Part shown: positions 40,200 to 47,715 of the stretch, one piece after another
How the letters are laid out: each line of letters opens with the position of its first letter
Numbering within the stretch: position 1 is the stretch's first letter
Source of the DNA: Granulicella paludicola
GTDB taxonomy: Bacteria > Acidobacteriota > Terriglobia > Terriglobales > Acidobacteriaceae
Length of the DNA stretch: 64,000 nt
Assembly (NCBI RefSeq): GCF_025685545.1
Contig: NZ_JAGSYC010000025.1
Span: forward strand, 372,001 to 436,000
Reading direction: 5' to 3'
Notes under the pieces: model-generated
What the model saw: only the letters and a program-made list of their open reading frames with translations
The model's database searches: none
Told to the model about the DNA's origin: nothing
Position numbers and translations under genes: made by a program

Positions 40200-40347
40200 T
40201 CAAATGAGGTCGGACTTCAGGCGGTCAAGATAGGCGCGGAAAACGTCGGTCTGGGAGAAGTAGCGGATGAACTTGCCTTCTTTGCAGGAGCGGACCAGGC
40301 CTGCGACCGCTAGCTGATGCGAGCTGGCGGTCGCGGAGAGGGAAGCA
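40200..40347 (-). pseudogene. Remnant of an ArsR-family regulator gene
   Basis: The minus strand reads AGLVRSCKEGKFIRYFSQTD then VFRAYLDRLKSDLI and a stop, nearly identical to the C-terminus of the intact ArsR protein at 41378. Upstream the match decays: the recognition-helix part (SATASSHQLAVAG against SPATLSHHMKELETAG) lacks residues, and a stop codon lies about 10 codons further up. The promoter-proximal half is missing. It ends next to the stop codon of the following small gene. Confidence 0.85.
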
Positions 40348-40355
40348 GTGAATGA

Positions 40356-40631
40356 TTAGTGGCGGTTTGCGGCTTCTGCGGCGAGCTTGATTTCGGCGTC
40401 CGCCTGATCGAGGAGGGCCTTGGCCTTGGCAGCGTGTCCGCCCATATCGAACTCGTTGGCGCCCTGCGCTGTAGAGACGCGGTTGATGGCCTGCTCGATG
40501 AGACGCTGGGCTGCGTTGAGGTTTGGGTGACGGCGACCGACGTCTACGCCGGGGTTCTGCGCGACGAGGGTGACGCCGAGCGTGAGAATTGCGGTGGTGG
40601 CTACGGTTGCGACGAGAGCTTTAATCTTCAT
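40356..40631 (-). CDS. Small exported helical protein, unknown function
   Basis: A 91-residue protein with signal peptide (ALVATVATTAILTLGVTLVAQ) and a short helical, charged domain: NLNAAQRLIEQAINRVSTAQ, then GGHAAKAKALLDQADAEIKLAAEAANRH. It resembles small exported helical proteins common in Acidobacteria, but no function is known to me. ATG 40631 is chosen because GGAGG lies six bases upstream. Confidence 0.8.
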   Translation of the reverse strand: MKIKALVATVATTAILTLGVTLVAQNPGVDVGRRHPNLNAAQRLIEQAINRVSTAQGANEFDMGGHAAKAKALLDQADAEIKLAAEAANRH

Positions 40632-40805
40632 TTGTTTCCTCCGCGAGATGGGACGATTGAGTGGTCCTCGAGTCGCGACTGCACGACACACCGAACTATA
40701 ACCCGGATGACTCTAGAAGGATGCGCGGGAATCGGGAAAGTTATGGATATTGATTACCGAGCGAAGTCAAGCGAGTTTCGGCGTGCCGGTAGTGAAAACG
40801 ATTGG

Positions 40806-41237
40806 CTATCGGATCGGGGCGGAGCTATCGGTTTGTTCTGCTTTCCAAGCGGCAGAGGCCGTGAACAATCCGAACACGAGAACGGTTATGGGAATAATCG
40901 GTGGCTTGATACCCAGAGGAAGGACGCTGGCGGGGACTCCGGGCTGCAGATGGACATAGATGGCGACGACCATTTGCGTGAAGAGGATCAGGCACGCGAG
41001 CAGGATGACCTGAGCCCTGTTCTTTTTGAGCGATTTTAGAAACCAGGGCAACAGGAAGAGTAAGCCGGTGAGCATCTCTGTCAGTTTGCCTGCGAGGATG
41101 GCTGCGTGAGGTAGATGGCTTTGTTGGATCTGGATGTCAAACCAGCCACTGAAGGGCGACAGGAATTTCAGGAACCCGAAGAGGAACATGACGACTCCGA
41201 GGAACAGAGACATGGGCTTGAGCAGGCGGCTCGACAT
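40806..41237 (-). CDS. DoxX-like small membrane protein
   Basis: A 143-residue inner-membrane protein with four predicted helices (SLFLGVVMFLFGFLKFL; AAILAGKLTEMLTGLLFLLPWF; VILLACLILFTQMVVAIYV; IIPITVLVFGLFTASAAW). Layout and GFLKF/GWF features suit the DoxX-like group, whose function is ill-defined. It lies 140 bases downstream of the ArsR-family gene on the same strand and may be its target. Confidence 0.7.
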   Translation of the reverse strand: MSSRLLKPMSLFLGVVMFLFGFLKFLSPFSGWFDIQIQQSHLPHAAILAGKLTEMLTGLLFLLPWFLKSLKKNRAQVILLACLILFTQMVVAIYVHLQPGVPASVLPLGIKPPIIPITVLVFGLFTASAAWKAEQTDSSAPIR

Positions 41238-41377
41238 TTGCTTTCTCCAGTTTTAAGGACAAGGATACTCCCGCTGGCGTGATGTCCTGCGATTCACGCA
41301 ACTTCCGGGCGTGAGACCAATTCCCGATCTTTGCACTGCGACCGGTTAAGAAGACTGAGTGTCGAGAGTGTGACTCG

Positions 41378-41683
41378 CTAGGCGAGGTCGGCTTTGAGGC
41401 GATCGAGGTAGGCGCGGAGGATGTCGGTCTGGGGGAAGTAGCGGACGAACTTGCCTTCTTTGCAGGAGCGGACCAGACCTGCGGTCTCGAGTTCTTTCAT
41501 GTGGTGCGAGAGGGTGGCGGGGCTGATGGTGACGCACTCGCGCATCTCGGAACAGGGCATAGAGGTTTGGCTACAGGTACCGATCTTCCGGAGGATCTCG
41601 TAGCGGCGCGGGTCGGCGAGTGCCTTGGCGATCAACTGAAGCTGGTCTTCGGAGAGCTCGACGGGTGGGGCCACTGCGGTCAT
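41378..41683 (-). CDS. ArsR-family winged-helix regulator
   Basis: A 101-residue repressor-type DNA-binding protein: IAKALADPRRYEILRKIG start helix, recognition helix ISPATLSHHMKELETAGLV and wing VRSCKEGKFVRYF. It has three Cys near CSQTSMPCSEMREC ahead of the recognition helix, which might sense metal or thiol stress, but the classical metal motif ELCVCDL is absent. A decayed copy lies at 40200. Confidence 0.9.
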   Translation of the reverse strand: MTAVAPPVELSEDQLQLIAKALADPRRYEILRKIGTCSQTSMPCSEMRECVTISPATLSHHMKELETAGLVRSCKEGKFVRYFPQTDILRAYLDRLKADLA

Positions 41684-41734
41684 AGCAAGAGTTTAGATGC
41701 TTTGGCGGAGAAATGGACGCGAGATGGGATTTGT

Positions 41735-41800
41735 CCTGCAAACCCACCTTAACGACGATGGGGCTGTCGCGAAGATGGGGCGCCCCGTTTTGTGGCTGGC
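41735..41800. repeat. Repeat piece upstream of the ArsR gene
   Basis: aacccaccttaacgacgatg with gtcgcgaagatggggcgc; the second half repeats at 22254-22272, and the aaaccca start resembles 12257. It lies between ArsR and ispD. Confidence 0.55.
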
Positions 41801-41805
41801 TGTAC

Positions 41806-42510
41806 CTAGCCGGCCAGGTAGAACTCGGCGATTTCGAGGTCGCCGGGCTGGGTGACTTTGAAGTTGCGGCTGCTGCCGGAGACGACGAAGACGGGGATGT
41901 TGGCGCGTTCGAGGAGGCTGGATTCGTCGGTGCCTACGAACTCATCGGCTGCGGCTTCGGCGAAGGCCTTGCGGAGCAGGGGGACGCGGGCGCCCTGGGG
42001 GGTTTGGGCGTGAACGATGAGCTCGCGGGGGATGGTGGCGGTGATCAGCGCTCCGTCGGCGGTGCGTTCGACCTGCTTGATGGTATCGATGGCCGGGGTG
42101 GCAACGATTGCGGCGCCGTGCTTTTCTATCGCAGCGATGGTGCGGGCGATGGTGGCCGTGTCGATAAGCGGGCGGACGGCGTCGTGGACGAGGACGATGT
42201 CGTCTGGCGAGGTGCTGGGCAGCGCGGCGAGGGCGTTGGCAACGGAGTCCTGGCGGGTGTCGCCGCCGGTGACGACGTGGACCTTGCCTGAGAGTTTGTG
42301 CTCCGCGATGAGTTCGGCGACGCGGGCGTGTTCGGACTCACGCACGGAGACGTAGATGGCCGTCACCCGGGGCTCGGCGAGGAATGCCTGCAGCGAGTGG
42401 ATCAGGATGGGCAGACCTTTGAGCGCGAGGAACTGCTTGGGCGAGCCTCCAGTGGTGGAGGCCATGCGGGTGCCGATACCGGCTGCGGGGAGGATGACGA
42501 ATACAGACAT
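41806..42510 (-). CDS. ispD: 2-C-methyl-D-erythritol 4-phosphate cytidylyltransferase
   Basis: A 234-residue cytosolic enzyme of the MEP isoprenoid pathway that couples MEP to CTP. Motifs: the N-terminal LPAAGIGTRMASTTGGSPKQFLALKG (CTP site), GGDTRQDSVANAL, VLVHDAVRPLI and a late GTDESSLLE. Length fits. It begins at ATG 42510 and the next gene upstream is a GNAT acetyltransferase on the same strand, 36 bases away. Confidence 0.94.
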   Translation of the reverse strand: MSVFVILPAAGIGTRMASTTGGSPKQFLALKGLPILIHSLQAFLAEPRVTAIYVSVRESEHARVAELIAEHKLSGKVHVVTGGDTRQDSVANALAALPSTSPDDIVLVHDAVRPLIDTATIARTIAAIEKHGAAIVATPAIDTIKQVERTADGALITATIPRELIVHAQTPQGARVPLLRKAFAEAAADEFVGTDESSLLERANIPVFVVSGSSRNFKVTQPGDLEIAEFYLAG

Positions 42511-42546
42511 GGGATACGCAGTATAGCGCGGATCAACGCTTCAAGA

Positions 42547-43029
42547 TTAGTGCTTGATCTGCTCTCCATCCGGGCGGAGGGCCCACTCGTTGTGGTGTTT
42601 GAAGCCGAACTTTTCGTAAATGGGTTTGCCGAAGCGTGAGGCGTGGAGGGTGACGACCTCGACGCCGCGTTCGCGGCAGTCGGCTACGGCGGCGGTGAGC
42701 AGGACGTTGGCGTAGCCATTCCCGCGATCTTCGGGAGAGGTATAGAAGTTCAGCAAGTAGGCGCGGCAGGGCTGGGGGTCGAGGAAGTGGGGCGGGAAGT
42801 CCATGTAGAAGATGCCAGCTCCGGCAACGACCTGCCCGGTCTTCTCATCTTCGAGCAGCAGGCCGACGTAGCGGCCGTCGGCGAGTCGCTCACGCACCCA
42901 GGGGAGGAAGTTTGCGTCCATCTCGCGGAAGCGCTGTTCGCTCGCGAGCTTGTTGTCAGCGAACATCTGGTGACGGTGCTCGGTGATGGTTTCGGCATCG
43001 GCTACGGTGGCGCGGCGGAGGGTTGGCAT
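42547..43029 (-). CDS. GNAT family N-acetyltransferase
   Basis: A 160-residue protein with the GNAT fold: beta strands around RYVGLLLEDEKTGQVVAGAGIFYMDF and the acetyl-CoA site in YTSPEDRGNGYANVLLTAAV, followed by HASRFGKPIYEKFGFKHHNEW. The substrate is unknown. It starts at ATG 43029, with the divergent tilS gene beyond a G-rich repeat. Confidence 0.9.
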   Translation of the reverse strand: MPTLRRATVADAETITEHRHQMFADNKLASEQRFREMDANFLPWVRERLADGRYVGLLLEDEKTGQVVAGAGIFYMDFPPHFLDPQPCRAYLLNFYTSPEDRGNGYANVLLTAAVADCRERGVEVVTLHASRFGKPIYEKFGFKHHNEWALRPDGEQIKH

Positions 43030-43043
43030 CGGGGGATAATAAG

Positions 43044-43078
43044 GCAGGGAACAGGGATTAGGGAATAGGGATCAGGGA
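43044..43078 (+). repeat. G-rich repeat C directly before tilS
   Basis: Four AGGGA units in cagggattagggaataggg context, ending seven bases before the tilS start codon, so its purine-rich end may serve as ribosome-binding site. Confidence 0.75.
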
Positions 43079-43084
43079 AGTGCG

Positions 43085-44209
43085 GTGAAAAGGTTGGTAA
43101 TTGATCGGTCTATGTTCAAAGTGGGCGAGCGGGTTTGCGTTGCGGTGAGCGGCGGGGCGGATTCGACGGCGCTACTGCTGGCGCTGGTGGAAGCAAATAC
43201 AGCGGTTGCTGCCGGAGAGAAGAGCCGGTATACGAAGGAGTCGTTGCCGCTGGGTGTGGTGTTGAGCGCCGCGCATGTGCATCACGGTCTCCGTGGGGTT
43301 GAGGCCGATGGGGATGAGGCGTTTCTGCAAGAGCTCTGCGACCGGCTGGGCGTGGCGCTGACGGTGTTCCGGGTAGATACGGCGGCTCGGCAGGCGGCGG
43401 AGCGGGAGGGCCTGGAGGAGGCTGCCAGAGAGCTTCGATATGAGGCGCTGCGAGGGCTGGCGGTCGATGCGATTGTGACGGCGCATACGCTGGATGATCA
43501 GGCGGAGACGGTGATGATGAAGCTGGTGCGCGGGGCGTGGACGGAGGGGTTGGGTGGGATTTCGCCGGTAGTGGAGGGTGGTGGTGGAAAGGTAGAAAAG
43601 CAGATCCTTCGCTCCGCTCAGGATGACAACACCTTCAAGAAATCGGCGAGGGTGGTGCGGCCGATGCTGGGGGTCCGTCGGAGCGAGGTGGAGGCGTTTC
43701 TGCGGGAGCGGGGACAGGATTGGCGGGAGGACGCGAGCAACCGGGATGTGTCGCTGACTCGTAATAAGGTGCGACACGAGCTGATGCCAGTGCTGCGGGG
43801 GTTCAATCCTGCGGTGGACGACGCGCTGGCTCGCATGGCGGAAGTTGCGCGGGATGAAGAAGCTTTTTGGCGGGATGAAGTTGCCCGTGTGCTGCCGCAG
43901 GTGATGCTGCCGGGAAAGCCGGTGCGCGGCGGGGGGCGGGCGGTGAGTACGGCGGTGGGTGAGCAGGGCTGCGGGGTAGAGATTGCGCGGCTGTTGGCCA
44001 TGCCCGCAGCGCTGCGGCGGCGGGTGGTGAGGGCGCTGGCGCGGTCTGTGGGATCTCGACTGAGTGCGGAGGAGACGGCGAAAGTTTTGGCTTTGGCGGG
44101 CTTTGGCGCGGTGGCCGCGAAGATTGGCGGCAAATTGGAGCTGCGCGAGGGGCTTCGCATTGAGCGATCGGCGCGGGAGTTACGGTTTTGGCGTGTTACG
44201 AATGTTTGA
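43085..44209 (+). CDS. tilS: tRNA(Ile)-lysidine synthase
   Basis: A 374-residue enzyme that changes C34 of tRNA-Ile(CAU) to lysidine using lysine and ATP. The PP-loop is AVSGGADSTALLLAL (about residues 19-33), with HVHHGLRG and TAHTLDDQAETVMMKLVRGA following and RPMLGVRRSEVEAFL, all typical. The start is GTG 43085. A segment reading KQILRSAQDDN near residue 172 is a translated REP-B element lying between GISPVVEGG and ARVVRPML, a loop region in the family. The frame is intact. Confidence 0.9.
   Translation: MKRLVIDRSMFKVGERVCVAVSGGADSTALLLALVEANTAVAAGEKSRYTKESLPLGVVLSAAHVHHGLRGVEADGDEAFLQELCDRLGVALTVFRVDTAARQAAEREGLEEAARELRYEALRGLAVDAIVTAHTLDDQAETVMMKLVRGAWTEGLGGISPVVEGGGGKVEKQILRSAQDDNTFKKSARVVRPMLGVRRSEVEAFLRERGQDWREDASNRDVSLTRNKVRHELMPVLRGFNPAVDDALARMAEVARDEEAFWRDEVARVLPQVMLPGKPVRGGGRAVSTAVGEQGCGVEIARLLAMPAALRRRVVRALARSVGSRLSAEETAKVLALAGFGAVAAKIGGKLELREGLRIERSARELRFWRVTNV
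43598..43630 (+). repeat. REP-B copy inside tilS
   Basis: A 33-base copy read as KQILRSAQDDN, same strand and frame as the three copies in lhr. Confidence 0.85.
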
Positions 44210-44404
44210 GTAGTTTTTTGGATGTAGAACCGTCGCAAGGGAGGAACCCTCCACCGCGGTGTGCAATTTTCCGCAAGCTCGTCCGTTAGCAGAGTAGAAT
44301 TTGTTGGAGATGGCTTTTCGCAGGTTTTGTGGAGCTTGCCGGGATTGCACCTTCTGAGCAGGAATGGCGTCTAAACAGTTAGCTGCGATGCGGTTATCGC
44401 GGGA

Positions 44405-44448
44405 CAGCAGAGCAAGCGAATTCGCCGAGGCGAGCGCCCAGTCTGCTG
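44405..44448 (+). other. Possible hairpin in the ftsH leader
   Basis: cagcag (44405-44410) can pair with ctgctg (44443-44448) around an inner palindrome gcgaattcgc (44416-44425). It ends 25 bases before the ftsH start. No tRNA or known riboswitch is recognised in the 264-base gap. Confidence 0.3.
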
Positions 44449-44473
44449 GAAGAGTAGGAAACGAGGAAGCAGA

Positions 44474-46390
44474 TTGAATTCAACAGTCAAACAGCTTTTG
44501 ATCTGGGTGCTGACCCTGGGTTGCCTGTTGCTGGGTTGGAAGTTTGTCGCGACGAACATGGCGACGAGCAACAATCATCCGCTGAGCCTGACGGCGACGC
44601 AGAAGGCTGCAGAAGCGGGACAGATTAAATCGGTCGTGATCGACGGGACCGAGCTGACGGGTAAGTACGCGGATGAGAAGGCGGGCACGATTACGACGAC
44701 GATCCCTGCCAACGACTCTGATCTGTACAAGGATCTGAAGGACCACGGCGTCGACGTCACAATCAAGAATCAGCAGGGCAACATCTGGGTGCAGGGACTG
44801 ATCTCGTTCCTGCCGTTCGTGGTGCTGTTCGGATTCATCCTGTTCATGATGCGTCAGATGCAAAGCGGCGGAAACAAGGCGATGAGCTTTGGCAAGAACC
44901 GCGCTCGCCTGTTGAGCATGCAGCAGAAGAAGATCACCTTCAAGGATGTCGCCGGTGTGAACGAGGCGAAGGAAGAGCTGAAGGAGATTATCGAATTCCT
45001 GCGCGAGGCTCAGAAGTTCCAGAAGCTTGGTGGTCGCATTCCCAAGGGTGTGCTGATGGTCGGACCTCCGGGAACGGGTAAGACGTTGCTGGCGCGCGCT
45101 GTGGCGGGCGAGGCAAACGTTCCGTTCTTCTCGATCTCCGGTTCGGATTTCGTCGAGATGTTTGTCGGCGTCGGTGCAAGCCGCGTGCGCGACCTGTTTG
45201 AGCAGGGCAAGAAGAATGCTCCGTGCATCATCTTCATCGATGAGATTGACGCTGTCGGTCGTCACCGTGGCGCAGGACTCGGCGGCGGACATGATGAGCG
45301 CGAGCAGACTCTCAACCAGCTACTGGTAGAGATGGACGGCTTCGAGTCGAACGACGGCGTGATCCTGATTGCCGCGACGAACCGTCCTGACGTGCTCGAC
45401 CCGGCGCTGCTTCGTCCCGGTCGTTTTGATCGCCGCGTGACGGTGGATCGTCCTGACATCCGTGGCCGTGAGGAAGTGCTGAAGGTCCACTCGAAGAAGG
45501 TCCCGATGGCGGAAGACGTCAACCTGGGCGTTCTCGCTCGTGGCACACCGGGCTTCTCGGGCGCTGACCTGGCGAACATGGTGAACGAGGCTGCTCTGAC
45601 GGCTGCCCGTTTCAACCGCAAGGCCGTACACATGTACGACTTTGAAGTAGCCAAGGACAAGGTCATGATGGGCGCAGAGCGTAAGTCGATGCTGCTCTCG
45701 GACGACGACAAGAAGGACACGGCGTACCACGAAGCCGGGCACGTTCTTGTCGCTGCGATGCGCGACCACTCGGACCCGCTTCACAAGGTGACGATCATCC
45801 CGCGCGGCATGGCGCTGGGCGTAACGATGCATCTACCTGAGGAAGATCGCCATACCGTGACGAAGGATTATCTCGACACGCAGCTTGCCGTGCTGATGGG
45901 CGGACGTTGCGCTGAGGAGATCTTCATGGGTCGCAAGACCACCGGTGCCGGTAACGACATCGTTCGCGCTACGGAGCTTGCCCGCCGCATGGTGTGCGAG
46001 TTCGGTATGAGCGACATGGGACCGCTGACCTACGGTAAGAAGGAGCAGGAAGTGTTCCTTGGCCGCGATCTGGCACAGGCACGCGACTACTCGGAGGACA
46101 CCGCTCGCAAGATCGATGCCGAGGTCCGCAAATTCGTGGATGCCGGTTACGATTCGGCGTACTCGATCCTGAGCAGCAACAAGGACATCATGCACCGCAT
46201 GGCGAAGGAACTGCTCGAGCGCGAGACCCTGGACGCTTCGGAGATAGCTCTGATTATCGCGGACAAGGAACTTCCGCCGGTCAAGAGCCCTCTCGCTTAC
46301 GCCGATGGTGGTCCGGATGACACGCAGAAGGTGCTGAAGCCTGACACGGGTCGCAAGACTGGATTCGGCGAGGGCGCGACGGCTTCCTAG
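44474..46390 (+). CDS. ftsH: ATP-dependent zinc metalloprotease FtsH
   Basis: A 638-residue inner-membrane AAA protease. Two membrane helices (residues about 7-25 and 112-130) flank a periplasmic domain. The AAA module has Walker A ([13 protein letters not shown]), Walker B ([11 protein letters not shown]), the second region ([26 protein letters not shown]) and arginine fingers; the zinc site is HEAGH. It degrades misfolded membrane proteins and regulators. The start is TTG 44474 with GAGGAAG six bases upstream. The tail after about residue 605 is Gly/Pro-rich. Confidence 0.97.
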   Translation: MNSTVKQLLIWVLTLGCLLLGWKFVATNMATSNNHPLSLTATQKAAEAGQIKSVVIDGTELTGKYADEKAGTITTTIPANDSDLYKDLKDHGVDVTIKNQQGNIWVQGLISFLPFVVLFGFILFMMRQMQSGGNKAMSFGKNRARLLSMQQKKITFKDVAGVNEAKEELKEIIEFLREAQKFQKLGGRIPKGVLMVGPPGTGKTLLARAVAGEANVPFFSISGSDFVEMFVGVGASRVRDLFEQGKKNAPCIIFIDEIDAVGRHRGAGLGGGHDEREQTLNQLLVEMDGFESNDGVILIAATNRPDVLDPALLRPGRFDRRVTVDRPDIRGREEVLKVHSKKVPMAEDVNLGVLARGTPGFSGADLANMVNEAALTAARFNRKAVHMYDFEVAKDKVMMGAERKSMLLSDDDKKDTAYHEAGHVLVAAMRDHSDPLHKVTIIPRGMALGVTMHLPEEDRHTVTKDYLDTQLAVLMGGRCAEEIFMGRKTTGAGNDIVRATELARRMVCEFGMSDMGPLTYGKKEQEVFLGRDLAQARDYSEDTARKIDAEVRKFVDAGYDSAYSILSSNKDIMHRMAKELLERETLDASEIALIIADKELPPVKSPLAYADGGPDDTQKVLKPDTGRKTGFGEGATAS

Positions 46391-46407
46391 TCGAAACGAA
46401 AGATGGA

Positions 46408-46439
46408 AAGAAGGGCGACCAGCGATGGTCGCCCTTCTT
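46408..46439. terminator. Bidirectional terminator after ftsH
   Basis: A perfect 14-bp stem aagaagggcgacca / tggtcgcccttctt with a GCGA loop, between convergent genes, followed by GTTTG. Confidence 0.88.
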
Positions 46440-46453
46440 GTTTGTGCCGCGGT

Positions 46454-47008
46454 CTAACGTAGGAGCGGCTGAGTGAAGACGAGTGTCGGCTGGTCGCGAT
46501 AGGTGGTGGCTTCGCGATAGAGGTAGCCGACTTTTTCAGCGACGCGGCGGGAGGCGGTGTTGTCCGGGTGGAGGATGCAGCTGACTTCGTCGAACGTGAG
46601 GATGTTTGCCTGCGCCCAGGCGAGAGCGGCGGTTGCGGCTTCGGTCGCATAGCCCTTGCCGTGCATCGTGGGCGAGAGCACCCAGCCGAGATCGGGGAGA
46701 GCAGCGAAGGGCGAATCGAACGCGCGATGGTACTCGGCAAAGCCAACATCGCCGACGAAGATGCCGGTGGCGCGTTCTTCGACGGCCCAGTAGCCGAAGC
46801 CGAGGAGCGCCCAATGGCCTGCGTAGCGCAGCAGGCGTGACCAGACCTCTTCGCGTGTGCTGGGGCGTAGCAGAACGAAGTGAGTGACGGCGGGGTCGGA
46901 CCAGAGCGCGCAGTATTGCTCAAAGTCGGCGACGCGATGGGCGCGGAGAGTAAGGCGCTCGGTCTTGAGAGTGGGCGCGACGATGTGGGCTGGGAGGCCT
47001 GCGGGCAT
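46454..47008 (-). CDS. GNAT family acetyltransferase, RimJ/RimL type
   Basis: A 184-residue acetyltransferase of the RimJ/RimL group: TERLTLRAHRVADFEQYCAL at the N-terminus, FGYWAVEERATGIFVGDVGF, DLGWVLSPTMHGKGYATEA (acetyl-CoA site) and the HPDNTASRRVAEKVGY end motif. Substrate unknown. It lies 9 bases downstream of the DUF4126 gene, so probably co-transcribed. Confidence 0.9.
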   Translation of the reverse strand: MPAGLPAHIVAPTLKTERLTLRAHRVADFEQYCALWSDPAVTHFVLLRPSTREEVWSRLLRYAGHWALLGFGYWAVEERATGIFVGDVGFAEYHRAFDSPFAALPDLGWVLSPTMHGKGYATEAATAALAWAQANILTFDEVSCILHPDNTASRRVAEKVGYLYREATTYRDQPTLVFTQPLLR

Positions 47009-47017
47009 AGAGCTAGT

Positions 47018-47638
47018 TTAGCGGTGTGTCGTTCCCCCGGGAACGAGGACGGGCTCGGGAGAGCGGCGGCGGAACATCCGCTTGAGGCGGACGGCGATCC
47101 AGCGCAGACTCAGCAATAAGAGGATGATGCCGACCGTGGCGATGGAACCAGCTGTGTAGGGATGGTGCGTGGCGAGCCAGGTGAGGGAGATGGCGGCAAC
47201 GTCTTCTCCGGCAGAGAGCGCGATGTTGGAGACCGGCTCAGGGCTGGGGGTGACGAGAGCGCGGGCTGCGGTCTTTGAGGTGTGGGCGAGGGCCGAGATG
47301 GCGGCTCCGGCTGCGGCGGCGAGAAGTTGCATCTCTGGCGAGAGCTGCGAGGCGGCTTTGTAGGCAAGCAGCGAGGCGATGGGGATACGGATGAAGGTGT
47401 GAGCGGCGTTCCAGACAAGATCGAGTGCGGGAATCTTATCGGCGAAGATTTCGACGGCAAAGAGCAGGCTGGAGACGCAGATGACCCAGGGATGACCAAG
47501 AGTGTCGAGACCTGGCGGGAGGACGACCCAGTCGAAGTGGGAGAGGATGCCGAGCGTCGCGACGGTGGCGTAGACGTTGAGACCGGCGGCAAAGCTGGCG
47601 GCGACGATGAGGGCGGCGATGGAGGATGGTGTGAACAT
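47018..47638 (-). CDS. DUF4126 membrane protein
   Basis: A 206-residue inner-membrane protein with about five hydrophobic segments, beginning SSIAALIVAASFAAGLNVYA. The family signature shows in FAVEIFADKIPALDLVWNAAHTFIRIP. The C-terminus is basic (RWIAVRLKRMFRRR). Function unknown. It is divergent from the M1 aminopeptidase. Confidence 0.85.
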   Translation of the reverse strand: MFTPSSIAALIVAASFAAGLNVYATVATLGILSHFDWVVLPPGLDTLGHPWVICVSSLLFAVEIFADKIPALDLVWNAAHTFIRIPIASLLAYKAASQLSPEMQLLAAAAGAAISALAHTSKTAARALVTPSPEPVSNIALSAGEDVAAISLTWLATHHPYTAGSIATVGIILLLLSLRWIAVRLKRMFRRRSPEPVLVPGGTTHR

Positions 47639-47715
47639 GACGTTCTGATGGAATGCTATCCCATCTGGGACGAGGGCAGGAGCGGATTCTCAGGCGGGTG
47701 CGATAGGCTAGGCAG

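Noticed and set aside
44210-44473. tRNA or small structured RNA before ftsH
   Set aside because: No cloverleaf or CCA end could be drawn; only a single hairpin is credible.
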